DNA of 64,000 nucleotides, taken from positions 117,896 through 181,895 of the forward strand of contig CAVOSA010000022.1 of the NCBI GenBank assembly GCA_963698735.1, read 5' to 3'. Positions 8,558 through 16,753 of the stretch are shown in pieces; the stretch's first letter is position 1; each line of letters starts with the position of its first letter. The position numbers and the translations under genes were made by a program. The notes below the pieces were generated by a model. That model searched no databases and had not been told where the DNA came from. It saw nothing but the letters and a program-made list of their open reading frames with translations. Source of the DNA: RPQJ01 sp963698735. Lineage in GTDB: Bacteria > Pseudomonadota > Gammaproteobacteria > Steroidobacterales > Steroidobacteraceae.

Positions 8558-9958
8558 ATGTTCCGCATTCGTTCCGCACTGGCGCTGTGCGCGCTGAGCC
8601 TTTGTGCCGTCACCGGTCATGCCCAGACGGCGCCCGCCGTTTCCACGATCCTCGCCTTCAGCCTTTCCAATCCGGTGGGCAATCTCGTGAAAGGGCCCGA
8701 CGGCGCCCTCTACGGCGTCGCCAACCCGGCGACGTCGGTGACGGGCGGCCTGATTTATCGCACCGCGGTGGACGGTTCGCAGGTACAGACCCTCTACCAG
8801 CTGACGGCGGACGATGCCATCTCCCCGGGCGGCGGGCTCACGCTCGCCAGCGACGGGCTGCTCTATGGCACGACGAAGTTCGGCAGGGGCGGTGACTTCA
8901 CCGGCGCCGGCACGATCTTCCGCATTGCGCCGAGCGGTACAGGGTTCCAGGTCGTGTTCCGGTTTGCCGCGGTCACCAGCGCGAACCAGGACCAGAATCC
9001 GATCAATACGAACGGCGCGTACCCGGAAGCCGAGCTGACGGAAGGCGCCGATGGCTACCTGTATGGTGTGGCGCGCAACGGAGGCCCGAACGGCACTGGC
9101 ACGATCTTCAAGGTTGCGCGCGACGGCAGCGACTTCAGGCTGCTGCGCAGTTTCGGTCCGATCACGTCGTCGACCACCTCGGGTCTCACCGTCACAGTCG
9201 ATGGAGCCAGCCCGACCGGGCCGCTGGTGCTCGGCGCCGACGGCTTGTTTTACGGCACGGCGTCCCAGGGCGGCAGCAATGGCCGCGGCGTCGTCTTCAG
9301 GATCGCCTTCGACGGTTCTGGTTTCCAGGTCCTGCATCACTTCGGTGCGACGACCAATGATGCGACCACGGGCCTGCCGGAGAACGCAGACGGCGCCACA
9401 CCGCTCGGCGGTCTCGCGGACGGCGGGGATGGCTTCTTCTACGGCACCACCAGCCAGGGCGGCACGGACGGCTATGGAGTGCTGTACTCGATTCCGGCGG
9501 ACGGCTCGACGTTCACGGTCCTGCACACGTTCAACGACGCGAACGGTTCGCGACCGCTCGCTGAACTGATGGTCGCGGGCAACGGCAAGTTGTACGGCGC
9601 GACGTCCACCGGCGGCGTGAATTCGTCCGGCGCGACGACGACGTTCGGCACCCTGTTCTCGATCGACCGTGCGGGCACGAACTTTACCCGCCTGTACAGT
9701 TTCGACGGAGCAAACGGTTCGTTGCCGGTGAGCCGCCTGCTCGAAGTCTCGAGCGGTGTGTTCGTCGGCGCCGCGGGCAACGCGGGCAACTGCAGTTACG
9801 GCACAGTGTTTCGCTACAGCACTGCCGGCGACACCGTCACCGGCAACACCAGGTGCGGCCGCAGGAAGAACAGCAACAACAGCGGGGGCGGGTCAGCCGG
9901 CTTTGCTCTGCTGCTGTTGCTCGGCGGGCTGACCTGGTCCCGACGTCGGATCGCCTGA
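8558..9958 (+). CDS. Exported GloVer-repeat protein with C-terminal GlyGly-CTERM anchor
   Basis: 466 residues. Signal peptide at residues 1-23 (basic MFRIR, hydrophobic core, cleavage after GHA). The body is six to seven repeats of about 55-70 residues, each carrying a version of DG-LYGTT-x-GG-x-GTIFRI followed by a V-L-H-F-type strand. This is the GloVer (TIGR03803-like) pattern, expected to form a beta-propeller-like extracellular structure. The C-terminus is GGGSAGFALLLLLGG followed by SRRR: a Gly-rich stretch, one hydrophobic helix and an arginine cluster, which is the GlyGly-CTERM sorting signal processed by rhombosortase and linked to type II secretion. CCGGAG precedes the ATG by about 11 bases. 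In-frame codons further upstream are antisense to yheS and were excluded. Confidence 0.85.
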   Translation: MFRIRSALALCALSLCAVTGHAQTAPAVSTILAFSLSNPVGNLVKGPDGALYGVANPATSVTGGLIYRTAVDGSQVQTLYQLTADDAISPGGGLTLASDGLLYGTTKFGRGGDFTGAGTIFRIAPSGTGFQVVFRFAAVTSANQDQNPINTNGAYPEAELTEGADGYLYGVARNGGPNGTGTIFKVARDGSDFRLLRSFGPITSSTTSGLTVTVDGASPTGPLVLGADGLFYGTASQGGSNGRGVVFRIAFDGSGFQVLHHFGATTNDATTGLPENADGATPLGGLADGGDGFFYGTTSQGGTDGYGVLYSIPADGSTFTVLHTFNDANGSRPLAELMVAGNGKLYGATSTGGVNSSGATTTFGTLFSIDRAGTNFTRLYSFDGANGSLPVSRLLEVSSGVFVGAAGNAGNCSYGTVFRYSTAGDTVTGNTRCGRRKNSNNSGGGSAGFALLLLLGGLTWSRRRIA

Positions 9959-9988
9959 CCTCGCGGGTAAAGGCGCTGGAGGTGGCGG

Positions 9989-12241
9989 ATGGCTGGCGAA
10001 GGACTGCATCACCGGACCTGCTGCCTCTGCGAGGCGATGTGCGGCATCGTCATCGAGCACCGCGACGGCGCGGTGCTCTCGATCAAGCCGAACCGCGACG
10101 ACGTCCTGAGCCGCGGCCACATCTGTCCCAAGGCCGTCGCGCTCAAGGATCTGCACGAAGACCCTGACCGCCTGCGCAGGCCGATACGCCGCAGCGCGGG
10201 CGGCTGGGAAGAAATTTCCTGGGATGCGGCGTTCGACGAGATCGAAACGCGCATCGCCGCGATTCGCGCGCAGCACGGCGCCGACGCGGTCGCGGTCTAT
10301 GCCGGCAATCCGACGGTGCACAACCTCGGCGCGATGCTCGGCATCGGTGACTTCATCCGCGCGGTGCGCACCAGGAACCTGTACTCGGCGACCAGCGTGG
10401 ACCAGCTGCCGCACATGGTGGCCTCGTGGGCCATGTTCGGGCACCAGTTCCTGATACCCGTGCCCGACGTGGACCGGACCCGGTTGTTCGTCTGCATCGG
10501 TGGCAACCCGGTGGCATCGGGCGGCTCGATCATGGGCGCCCCCGGCTTCGAGAAACGCGTCGAGGCAATGCAGGCGCGGGGTGGGCGGTTCGTCGTGGTC
10601 GACCCGCGCCGCACTGAATCCGCGGCGATTGCGGACGAGTATCTCGGCATCCGTCCGGGCGCGGACGTGTTCCTGCTGCTGGCGCTGCTGCACGAAGTCT
10701 TTACCAATGGGCGAGTCGAGCTCGCGCACCTCGCGCCTCATGTCGACGGGCTCGATGGACTGCGCCATGCCGTGCTTGGCTTCGAACCCGCGGCGCTCGC
10801 CGAGCGCACCGGCCTGCCGCACTCCCGCATCGTCACGCTCGCGCACGAACTCATGTCCGAACCGCGCGCCCTGGTGTACGGGCGGGTGGGCGCGTGCACG
10901 CAGGAGTTCGGCGGGCTCACGCTCTGGCTCATCTATTGCCTCAATGCGGTCACCGGCCACCTCGATCGCGAGGGCGGCATGATGTTCGCCGAGCCGGCCG
11001 TGGATCTCACCCGTGCGTACGGTTCGCGCGGGCACTACGGCAAGTTCCATTCGCGCGTGCGCAAGCTGCCGGAGTTCTCGAACGAGTTGCCCGTTGCTGC
11101 GCTGGCGGAAGAGATCACTACGCCCGGCCAGGGCCAGGTGCGCGCTCTGCTCACGTTCGCTGGCAACCCGGTACTGTCGACGCCGAACGGCGGCCAACTC
11201 GATGCTGCCCTTGCACAGCTGGACTTCATGGTCTCGGTCGACATCTACCTGAACGAGACGTCGCGGCACGCGCACCTGATCCTGCCGCCGACGAGTCCGC
11301 TCGAGCGCAGCCACTACGACATCGCGCTGAGCGGGTTCGCAGTGCGCAACGTGGCGAAGTACTCGCCGCCGCTGTTTGCCAAGCCCGCGGGCTCGATGCA
11401 CGACCACGAGATCCTGGCCGAGATCGCGCGCCGCTTGCGCAAGGAACCTGCCTCGTTCGGCGGCCGTTTGTCGCAACAGGCAAAGGAAATGGTCAGCGGC
11501 CGGCTCGGCCCGGATGGCACGCTCGACTGGATGCTGAAGACCGGGCGCTACGGCGTGCCGTTCGCGGGCAGGATGAAGGCGCTGGCAGCGATGCCCGGTT
11601 TTGGCGCCCTGGCGAAGCTCATGGCGGCGCCGGACCGCCGCCCCGTTGGATTGACGCTGCGGCGACTGCTCGACGAACCGAACGGCGTTGATTTGGGCGC
11701 GCTGGAAACCGCCTTTCCACGCAGGATCGCGACATCGAACGGCCGCATCGAACTGGCGCCGCCGCTCTTCGTCGCTGACCTGGAGCGGGCGGGGCAGGCT
11801 CTGCGCGAGCCAGTTGCCGGCCTGTCGCTGATCGGCCGGCGTCACGTGCGAAGCAACAACTCGTGGCTGCACAACAGCCGCCGGCTGGTGAAAGGCAAGC
11901 TGCGTTGCACGCTGATGATTCACCCGGACGATGCCGCGGAACGCGGCCTGCACGACGGCGTGCTGGCGCGGGTGAGTTCACGCGTCGGGGCGGTTGAGGT
12001 GCCGGTGGAGATCACGCCGGACATCGAGCCGGGAGTGGTAAGCCTGCCGCACGGCTGGGGCCACGGGCGCGCCGGCGTGCGGCTGTCAGTCGCCAGCGCC
12101 CACGCCGGCGTGAGCATCAACGACCTGGTCGACGACCAGCGCATCGATGCGCTGACGGGCACCGCCGTATTGAACGGCACGCCCGTCGAGGTCGTTTCAG
12201 TCCACAAGTCCGAAATGGCCGCCAGCGCAACGGTGGCGTAG
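9989..12241 (+). CDS. Molybdopterin-dependent oxidoreductase (formate dehydrogenase / nitrate reductase superfamily)
   Basis: 750 residues. An N-terminal [4Fe-4S] site is formed by TCCLCEAMCG and the later HICPK. Then come the molybdopterin domains (FVCIGGNPVASG, VVVDPRRTES, the cofactor-binding LTFAGNPVLSTPNG) and the C-terminal cofactor-binding barrel (RRHVRSNNSWLHN, PHGWGH). There is no Tat signal, so it is probably cytoplasmic. By eye, the usual Mo-ligand position (Sec or Cys in formate dehydrogenases and Nap) falls on Asp in NLYSATSVDQ, which would resemble respiratory NarG. This alignment is mine and unverified. No electron-transfer subunit adjoins it, so the partner and substrate are unknown. 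GGAGG lies 7 bases before the ATG. Confidence 0.88.
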   Translation: MAGEGLHHRTCCLCEAMCGIVIEHRDGAVLSIKPNRDDVLSRGHICPKAVALKDLHEDPDRLRRPIRRSAGGWEEISWDAAFDEIETRIAAIRAQHGADAVAVYAGNPTVHNLGAMLGIGDFIRAVRTRNLYSATSVDQLPHMVASWAMFGHQFLIPVPDVDRTRLFVCIGGNPVASGGSIMGAPGFEKRVEAMQARGGRFVVVDPRRTESAAIADEYLGIRPGADVFLLLALLHEVFTNGRVELAHLAPHVDGLDGLRHAVLGFEPAALAERTGLPHSRIVTLAHELMSEPRALVYGRVGACTQEFGGLTLWLIYCLNAVTGHLDREGGMMFAEPAVDLTRAYGSRGHYGKFHSRVRKLPEFSNELPVAALAEEITTPGQGQVRALLTFAGNPVLSTPNGGQLDAALAQLDFMVSVDIYLNETSRHAHLILPPTSPLERSHYDIALSGFAVRNVAKYSPPLFAKPAGSMHDHEILAEIARRLRKEPASFGGRLSQQAKEMVSGRLGPDGTLDWMLKTGRYGVPFAGRMKALAAMPGFGALAKLMAAPDRRPVGLTLRRLLDEPNGVDLGALETAFPRRIATSNGRIELAPPLFVADLERAGQALREPVAGLSLIGRRHVRSNNSWLHNSRRLVKGKLRCTLMIHPDDAAERGLHDGVLARVSSRVGAVEVPVEITPDIEPGVVSLPHGWGHGRAGVRLSVASAHAGVSINDLVDDQRIDALTGTAVLNGTPVEVVSVHKSEMAASATVA

Positions 12242-12251
12242 GCAAGAAAAA

Positions 12252-12281
12252 GCCCCCGGCCTTGCGGCCGGGGGCGCTTGC
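12252..12281 (-). terminator. Rho-independent terminator of ssrA
   Basis: A 10-bp perfect stem (GCCCCCGGCC paired with GGCCGGGGGC) with a TTGC loop lies just past the tmRNA 3' end. Continuing on the minus strand it is followed by a T tract (TTTTTCTT, 12251 down to 12244). The stem is symmetric, so it can also stop transcripts from the molybdopterin gene on the plus strand, although the T tract is only on the ssrA side. Confidence 0.85.
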
Positions 12282-12636
12282 TGGTGGAGGCGGCGGGAAT
12301 CGAACCCGCGTCCGCAAGCCCTACATTCCAGGACCTACATGCTTAGCCGTCTTTTTGATTCTCGTCGTTCACTACCCAAGCGGCAGGGAAGATGACCGAC
12401 CAGCTCAGGAACGTTTTAGCGAGCCAGCCCTCAGCACACTGGACACGCGAGCCTGTGAGCGCGTCCCCCGGGTCTGGATGCACAGGCACACGCCAGTCGG
12501 GGGTTAGGCGGGATTAAGCCGCCAGAGCGTAGTTGTCGTCGTTGGCAACTAATAGTTTGCAAGTAGTTTAACGAGGTATCTTGCACCTCGGCATGCACCT
12601 GAAGTTTCGCGACCCACGTCGAAACCGGTCGCCCCC
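12282..12636 (-). ncRNA. ssrA: Transfer-messenger RNA (tmRNA)
   Basis: One-piece tmRNA that rescues stalled ribosomes with SmpB. On the minus strand it begins GGGGGCGACCGG with the universal TTTCGAC of the tRNA-like domain, and ends with a T-arm (GGTTCGATTCC) and CCTCCACCA. The 5' and 3' ends pair as an acceptor stem. Length 355 nt, normal for gammaproteobacteria. The resume codon GCC at 12546 opens a tag frame that ends in TAA. G/C-rich complementary stretches after the tag fit the pseudoknots. The partner gene smpB lies immediately upstream on the same strand. A -35/-10 pair is present 15-42 bases before the 5' end. Confidence 0.97.
12514..12546 (-). other. tmRNA proteolysis-tag reading frame
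   Basis: Ten codons and a stop inside ssrA encode ANDDNYALAA. It begins with the resume codon GCC and ends with the ALAA degron recognised by ClpXP and related proteases (E. coli: ANDENYALAA). The fourth residue is Asp where E. coli has Glu. Confidence 0.95.
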
Positions 12637-12650
12637 AGATGGACAGCCTC

Positions 12651-12678
12651 AGTGTAGGGCTAATGGCGGCGAATACAA
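12651..12678 (-). promoter_or_regulatory. Putative sigma-70 promoter of ssrA
   Basis: On the minus strand, TTGTAT (-35) and TACACT (-10) are separated by 16 bases and lie upstream of the mature tmRNA 5' end. The -10 is about 14 bases from the mature end, consistent with a short 5' leader removed by RNase P. Seen by pattern only. Confidence 0.5.
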
Positions 12679-12683
12679 GGCCT

Positions 12684-13178
12684 CTAGCCCCGCTTGCGCA
12701 GCAGGCGCGACTTCTCGCGCTGCCAGTCGCGGTCTTTCTCGGTGTTGCGCTTGTCGTGCGACTGCTTGCCCTTGGCGAGGCCGATCGCCAGTTTCACTTT
12801 GCCGTTCTTCCAGTACAGCTCGAGCGGCACCACCGTGTGCCCCTTGCGCTCGACCGCGCCGACGAGGCTGTCCAGCTCCTTGCGGTTCAGCAGCAGCTTC
12901 CGCGTGCGGGTAGGGTCGGCGACGATGTGCGTCGAGACCGTGCGCAGCGGCGTCACGTGCGCGCCGATCAGGAAGGCTTCGCCGTCCTTGATCAGGACGT
13001 AGCCTTCCGTGATCTGTGCCTTGCCCGCGCGCAGGCTCTTGACCTCCCAGCCCTGCAGCGCCAGCCCAGCCTCGAGCTTTTCCTCGATGAAATAGTCGAA
13101 CCGTGCGCGCTTGTTCTGCGCGATCGTCGGGTTCGAGGCGGCGGACTTGCGGTCCTGGTCCTTGCGGGGCGTGGTCAT
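12684..13178 (-). CDS. smpB: SsrA-binding protein SmpB
   Basis: 164 residues, standard length. It binds the tRNA-like domain of tmRNA and delivers it to stalled ribosomes. Diagnostic segments: the N-terminal IAQNKRARFDYFIEE, then LEAGLALQGWEVKSLR, and the C-terminal basic tail GLAKGKQSHDKRNTEKDRDWQREK, which becomes helical in the empty mRNA channel. The ATG at 13178 fits the family start; longer in-frame codons upstream run across the divergent ratA promoter region and were dropped. The gene sits 47 bases upstream of ssrA on the same strand, the usual pairing of this rescue system. Confidence 0.96.
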   Translation of the reverse strand: MTTPRKDQDRKSAASNPTIAQNKRARFDYFIEEKLEAGLALQGWEVKSLRAGKAQITEGYVLIKDGEAFLIGAHVTPLRTVSTHIVADPTRTRKLLLNRKELDSLVGAVERKGHTVVPLELYWKNGKVKLAIGLAKGKQSHDKRNTEKDRDWQREKSRLLRKRG

Positions 13179-13251
13179 GACGGCCGGTCCGGGTGGGTCG
13201 CGCATTCTAGCCGCCCCGCTTACACTGCGCGCGCCCAGGCACCCATTTCCC

Positions 13252-13695
13252 ATGTCCATCCGCGAAATCAAGCGCACAGCGCTGGTCACGTTCTCGCCCG
13301 AGCAGATGTTCGACCTGGTGGTCGACGTCGAACGCTACAGCGAGTTCCTGCCCTGGGTGGCCGGGGCCCGGGTGCACGAAAAGACCGGGCGCGACCTGCA
13401 GGCGAGCCTGACCATGGAGCGCGCGGGAATCCGCCAGAGTTTCACCACGCGCAACGTCATGCAGCGGCCCGACTGGATGTCGCTGGAACTCGTGGACGGG
13501 CCGTTCCGGATGCTGCAAGGCCTGTGGACGTTCGCCGCGATCGGCGCGGCCGGCACCAAAGTCGTGCTCGACATGAAGTTCGAGTTCGCCAATCCCGTGG
13601 CCTCGGTGATCTTCGGGCGCGCCTTCGAACAGAGCGTCGGTGAACTGATCGACGCGTTCGTCGCACGTGCCAGGACAATTCACGGCGCGCCGTAG
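13252..13695 (+). CDS. ratA: START/COQ10-like protein RatA
   Basis: 147 residues of the polyketide-cyclase/START fold with the opening VTFSPEQMFDLVVDVERYSEFLPWV, which is highly characteristic of RatA/Coq10 proteins, and the C-terminal FGRAFEQSVGELIDAF. The E. coli homologue was reported as a toxin that blocks 70S assembly, while the mitochondrial COQ10 relatives bind ubiquinone. Which activity applies here cannot be read. The stop codon overlaps the GTG start of the RnfH gene by one base, the usual ratA-rnfH pairing, and smpB diverges 73 bases upstream. Confidence 0.9.
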   Translation: MSIREIKRTALVTFSPEQMFDLVVDVERYSEFLPWVAGARVHEKTGRDLQASLTMERAGIRQSFTTRNVMQRPDWMSLELVDGPFRMLQGLWTFAAIGAAGTKVVLDMKFEFANPVASVIFGRAFEQSVGELIDAFVARARTIHGAP

Positions 13696-14003
13696 TGGGT
13701 GACGACAGCCCCCAGGTCGAAGTCGTCTACGCGCTGCCTGACCGGCAACGCGTGGTCACCGTTGTACTGCCGGCACAGGGTTTGACGGCCCAGGCGGCGC
13801 TGGAGCAATCGGGGCTTACGGTGGAATTCCCGGAAATTCTCAGCCAACCACTGGTGCTTGGGGTATTCGGGGCCATTTGCGCGCCTGACCGGCCGCTGCG
13901 CGCGGGCGACCGCGTCGAAATCTATCGTCCACTCCGCAATGATCCCCGTGCCACGCGGCGCGAACGCGTTGCGAGCACGCCCCGCAAGGGCTGGAAACGC
14001 TGA
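13695..14003 (+). CDS. rnfH: RnfH family ubiquitin-fold protein
   Basis: 102 residues from a GTG that shares its first G with the ratA stop codon. The protein has the beta-grasp pattern of the RnfH family: QVEVVYALPDRQRVVTVVLP at the N-terminus and GVFGAICAPDRPLRAGDRVEIYRPLRNDPRATRRER near the C-terminus, the family's signature ending. The molecular role is not established. It is consistently linked to ratA. No ribosome-binding site is needed, because the one-base overlap implies translational coupling. Confidence 0.9.
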   Translation: MGDDSPQVEVVYALPDRQRVVTVVLPAQGLTAQAALEQSGLTVEFPEILSQPLVLGVFGAICAPDRPLRAGDRVEIYRPLRNDPRATRRERVASTPRKGWKR

Positions 14004-14019
14004 ATTGTCGGTGGGTCCC

Positions 14020-14040
14020 CGGGGCCCGCGGCGGGCCCCG
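14020..14040. terminator. Perfect GC palindrome between convergent rnfH and bamE
   Basis: The ten bases CGGGGCCCGC are followed by one base and their exact reverse complement, filling most of the 43-bp gap between the two convergent 3' ends. There is no T tract on either side, so it is a weak or factor-dependent terminator at best. Confidence 0.4.
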
Positions 14041-14046
14041 CGGCGG

Positions 14047-14499
14047 TCAGTTGTTGCCGCCCGGCTTGGGTGCGTCAGGCTGTGGCTGCTTGATCGACGG
14101 CGGTGGCGGCGGTTCGCGCGCGGCTTCCGCCCCAGCCGCGGCGGGCTGTTTCGTCCCGTCGGCATTGGGCATGCTGGACAGGTGCAGCTTCTCGACGCGG
14201 CTGACCTTGTCGCCCTCGAACCAGACGACGAAGTGTGCCCGGTCGACTTTGCTGCTCCGGCCGCGCTGGAGTGTGTAGACGTAGTCCCAGCGCTGCGGAT
14301 TGAACGGGTCGGCCACCATCGGCGTGCCGAGCACGTAACGCACCTGGCTGCGCGTCATGCCCGCGGTGACCTGGTCGACGTCCTCGGTCTTGAGCAGGTT
14401 GCCCTGCTGGATGTTCGGGCGGTAGACGCAGCCGCCCGACCCGAGCAGCGCAGCGAGGACCAGGTACAGGACGAGGGCGGCGCGGGGAAACGCGGTCAT
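14047..14499 (-). CDS. bamE: Outer membrane assembly lipoprotein BamE (SmpA/OmlA)
   Basis: 150-residue lipoprotein of the BAM complex that inserts beta-barrel proteins into the outer membrane. A signal peptide ends in the lipobox LGSGGC (lipidated Cys24). The core contains the BamE signatures YRPNIQQGNLL, VTAGMTRSQVRYVLGTPMVADPFNPQRWDYVY and VWFEGDKVSRV. The last ~35 residues form a Pro/Ala-rich low-complexity tail that E. coli BamE lacks. It is transcribed divergently from fur, the common arrangement in this class, with a 109-bp shared promoter region. Confidence 0.95.
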   Translation of the reverse strand: MTAFPRAALVLYLVLAALLGSGGCVYRPNIQQGNLLKTEDVDQVTAGMTRSQVRYVLGTPMVADPFNPQRWDYVYTLQRGRSSKVDRAHFVVWFEGDKVSRVEKLHLSSMPNADGTKQPAAAGAEAAREPPPPPSIKQPQPDAPKPGGNN

Positions 14500-14542
14500 G
14501 CGGCGTGGCTTCTGCTGTCTGGAGTTACCGGCCGGGGCCGGG

Positions 14543-14608
14543 GATAATGCGGCGCGATGATAACCCAACCGCGCTGCGGCGCGGCACCCTGGCCGCAAGG
14601 AAACACCC
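14543..14608 (+). promoter_or_regulatory. Candidate fur promoter with possible Fur-box half-sites
   Basis: GATAAT at 14543-14548 fits a -10 element for fur. The region 14543-14563 reads GATAATGC then GATGATAA, loosely resembling the GATAAT hexamers of a Fur box and suggesting autoregulation. No clear -35 is seen. Weak. Confidence 0.3.
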
Positions 14609-15040
14609 GTGGAACCTTCGCAACTGCGTCGCGCTGGCCTGAAGATCACGGCGCCGCGCCTGAAGATTCTCGAAATCCTCGCCAGCGCCACGGTGCGGCA
14701 CATGAGCGCGGAAGACGTGTACCGGCGGCTGCTGGAACTGAACGAGGACATCGGCCTCGCCACCGTTTACCGGGTACTCACGCAGTTTGAGTCGGCGGGC
14801 CTGGTGACGCGCCATCACTTCGAGGGCGGCACCGCGGTGTTTGAACTCAACGAGGGCACCCACCACGACCACATCGTGTGCGTGGACTGCGGGCACGTCG
14901 AAGAGTTCTCGGACGAAGACATCGAGGAACGGCAGCGGCGGATCGCCGAGCGGCTCGGCTTCCAGATCACGGACCACGCGCTCACCCTGCACGGCCACTG
15001 CGTGCGCGAGCCCTGCCCTTATCGCCGGAAGCGCCCTTAG
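14609..15040 (+). CDS. fur: Ferric uptake regulator Fur
   Basis: 143 residues from a GTG with AAGGA 8 bases upstream. The winged-helix DNA-binding domain contains LKITAPRLKILEIL and the recognition segment HMSAEDVYRRLLELNEDIGLATVYRVLTQFESAGLV. The metal/dimerisation domain has HHDHIVCVDCGHVEEF, with the conserved His residues and the CxxC pair, and a second Cys pair HCVREPC near the C-terminus. It represses iron-uptake genes with Fe2+ as corepressor. The 3' end overlaps recN, which converges from the other strand, by 59 bp. Confidence 0.96.
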   Translation: MEPSQLRRAGLKITAPRLKILEILASATVRHMSAEDVYRRLLELNEDIGLATVYRVLTQFESAGLVTRHHFEGGTAVFELNEGTHHDHIVCVDCGHVEEFSDEDIEERQRRIAERLGFQITDHALTLHGHCVREPCPYRRKRP

Positions 15041-16736
15041 TTTCCCGCGCGGGCGCGGCAGCCCCTGACGATCTGGCCGCAGCCAGCATTTCGCGGGCGT
15101 GTTCGCGCGTGCGGTCCGTGATCGTCGTCCCGCCCAGCATGCGGGCCAGTTCTTCGACGCGGGCCGGTTCGTCCAGCATTTCGATCCGGGTGCGGGTCGA
15201 GCCACCGGTGATGTGCTTCGATACCCGCAGCTGGTGGTCGGACTGCGACGCGACCTGCGGCAGATGCGTTACGCACAGCACCTGGCCCATTGCCGCGAGC
15301 GCATGCAGCTGGCGGCCCACCATTTCGGCAACCGCGCCGCCGACTCCCGCGTCGACCTCGTCGAACACGAGGCAGGGCAGGTGCGCGGCTTCGACCGCGG
15401 CCACCTGCAGGGCCAGGCTGATGCGCGAGAGCTCGCCGCCCGAGGCGACTTTGGCCAGCGGCCGCGGCGGCTGTCCCGGGTTCGCGCTCACCAGGAATTC
15501 GATTTCGTCGTTGCCGTGCGCCGAGAACACTGGCGGAGCCTGCGGTTCGACGCGCGTCGTGAAGACGCCTCCCGGCATGCCGAGTGACTGCATGCAGTCG
15601 GTGACCTTGCGGTCGAGCACGGTTGCCGCCTTGCGTCGTGCGGCCGACAGCACCTGCGCGGCTTCGAGGTAACGCTCGCGCGCAGCTGCCAGCCGCTGCT
15701 GCATTTCGGCTTCGCTAAGCGCGCCCGCGTCGAGTTCGTCGAATTCCGCCGCCAGCGTGTCGCGCAAGCCGGGCAGCTCGTGGGTCTCGACGTGGTGCTT
15801 GCGCGCCACCGCTTCGAGCGCCGCAAGTCGCGCTTCCACCCATTCCTGTCGCGCGGGATCGGCTTCGAGCGCATCGGTGTAACGCCGCAGGCTGGAAAGG
15901 GCCTCGCGCGCCGCGATCGTCGCTTCCTCCAGTTGCGCAGCGGTCTGTTCCAGCGCCGCGTCGAGGCCGACGAGTTGTCGCAGCACGCCCTGCGAGCGAG
16001 CCAGCGCCGATGTGACGCCGCCGTCATCGCCCGCCAGCAATGCTTCGATCTGGGCCGTTCCTTCCACGAGGCGGCCGAGACTGGCGACCCGCTTGCGTTC
16101 TTCCGCCAGGGCTTGCGACTCGCCGGGCTTGGGGTCGAGCGCCTGCAGTTCGTTCACGTAGTGTCGCAACAGGTCGAGCCTTGACTCGCGCTCGCGCAGG
16201 CGTTGCTCGAATGATGCGCGCTGCTGGTCGAGGGCCTGCCACGAGGCATGGGCCTGCCGCACGGCTGCGCACTGGACCGCGAGCTGGCCACTGCCGTCGA
16301 GCGTTTCTCGCTGGTAGCCACGGCGCGACAAGGACTGGAATTCGAGCTGCCCGTGCACGTCGACCAGCAGTTCGCCGAGCGCGCGCAGCGACTGCACCGG
16401 CACGACCTGGCCGTTCAGGTAGGCGCGGCCACGGCCATCCGCGCCGATGACCCGCCGCAACTGGCACTCGCCCTCGTGCACGATCGATTGTTCGTCGAGC
16501 CAGGCGAGTGCTGCCGGGTTACCGGCGACCGCGAACGTCGCGCTGACTTCGGCCCGCTCCGCGCCATGGCGCACCGAGCCAATGTCCGCTCGTCCGCCGA
16601 CGGCAAGGAGCAACGCATCGACGAGGATGGACTTGCCGGCGCCGGTCTCGCCCGTGAGCACCGTGAAGCCGCGGCCGAATTCGAGCTCGACCGCCTCGAC
16701 GATGGCAAAGTCCCGGATCTGGAGGTGGGTCAGCAT
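14982..16736 (-). CDS. recN: DNA repair ATPase RecN
   Basis: 584-residue SMC-like protein that acts early in double-strand-break repair. Walker A is in GETGAGKSILVDALLL near the N-terminus, long coiled-coil arms fill the middle, and the C-terminal half has the ABC signature ASGGELSR, the Walker B LVFDEVDAGVGG and THLPQVAS. The family normally ends soon after the TITDRTREHAREML segment. Here about 30 extra Gly/Ala/Lys/Arg-rich residues follow, encoded mostly opposite the end of fur. The start ATG at 16736 (MLTHLQIRDFAIVE) matches the family. It lies 17 bp downstream of nadK on the same strand and is probably cotranscribed. Confidence 0.95.
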   Translation of the reverse strand: MLTHLQIRDFAIVEAVELEFGRGFTVLTGETGAGKSILVDALLLAVGGRADIGSVRHGAERAEVSATFAVAGNPAALAWLDEQSIVHEGECQLRRVIGADGRGRAYLNGQVVPVQSLRALGELLVDVHGQLEFQSLSRRGYQRETLDGSGQLAVQCAAVRQAHASWQALDQQRASFEQRLRERESRLDLLRHYVNELQALDPKPGESQALAEERKRVASLGRLVEGTAQIEALLAGDDGGVTSALARSQGVLRQLVGLDAALEQTAAQLEEATIAAREALSSLRRYTDALEADPARQEWVEARLAALEAVARKHHVETHELPGLRDTLAAEFDELDAGALSEAEMQQRLAAARERYLEAAQVLSAARRKAATVLDRKVTDCMQSLGMPGGVFTTRVEPQAPPVFSAHGNDEIEFLVSANPGQPPRPLAKVASGGELSRISLALQVAAVEAAHLPCLVFDEVDAGVGGAVAEMVGRQLHALAAMGQVLCVTHLPQVASQSDHQLRVSKHITGGSTRTRIEMLDEPARVEELARMLGGTTITDRTREHAREMLAAARSSGAAAPARETKGASGDKGRARARSGRAG

Positions 16737-16753
16737 GCAGATTCGCCGACGAT

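Noticed and set aside
9893..11953. 686-codon minus-strand frame
   Set aside because: Shadow of the molybdopterin oxidoreductase.
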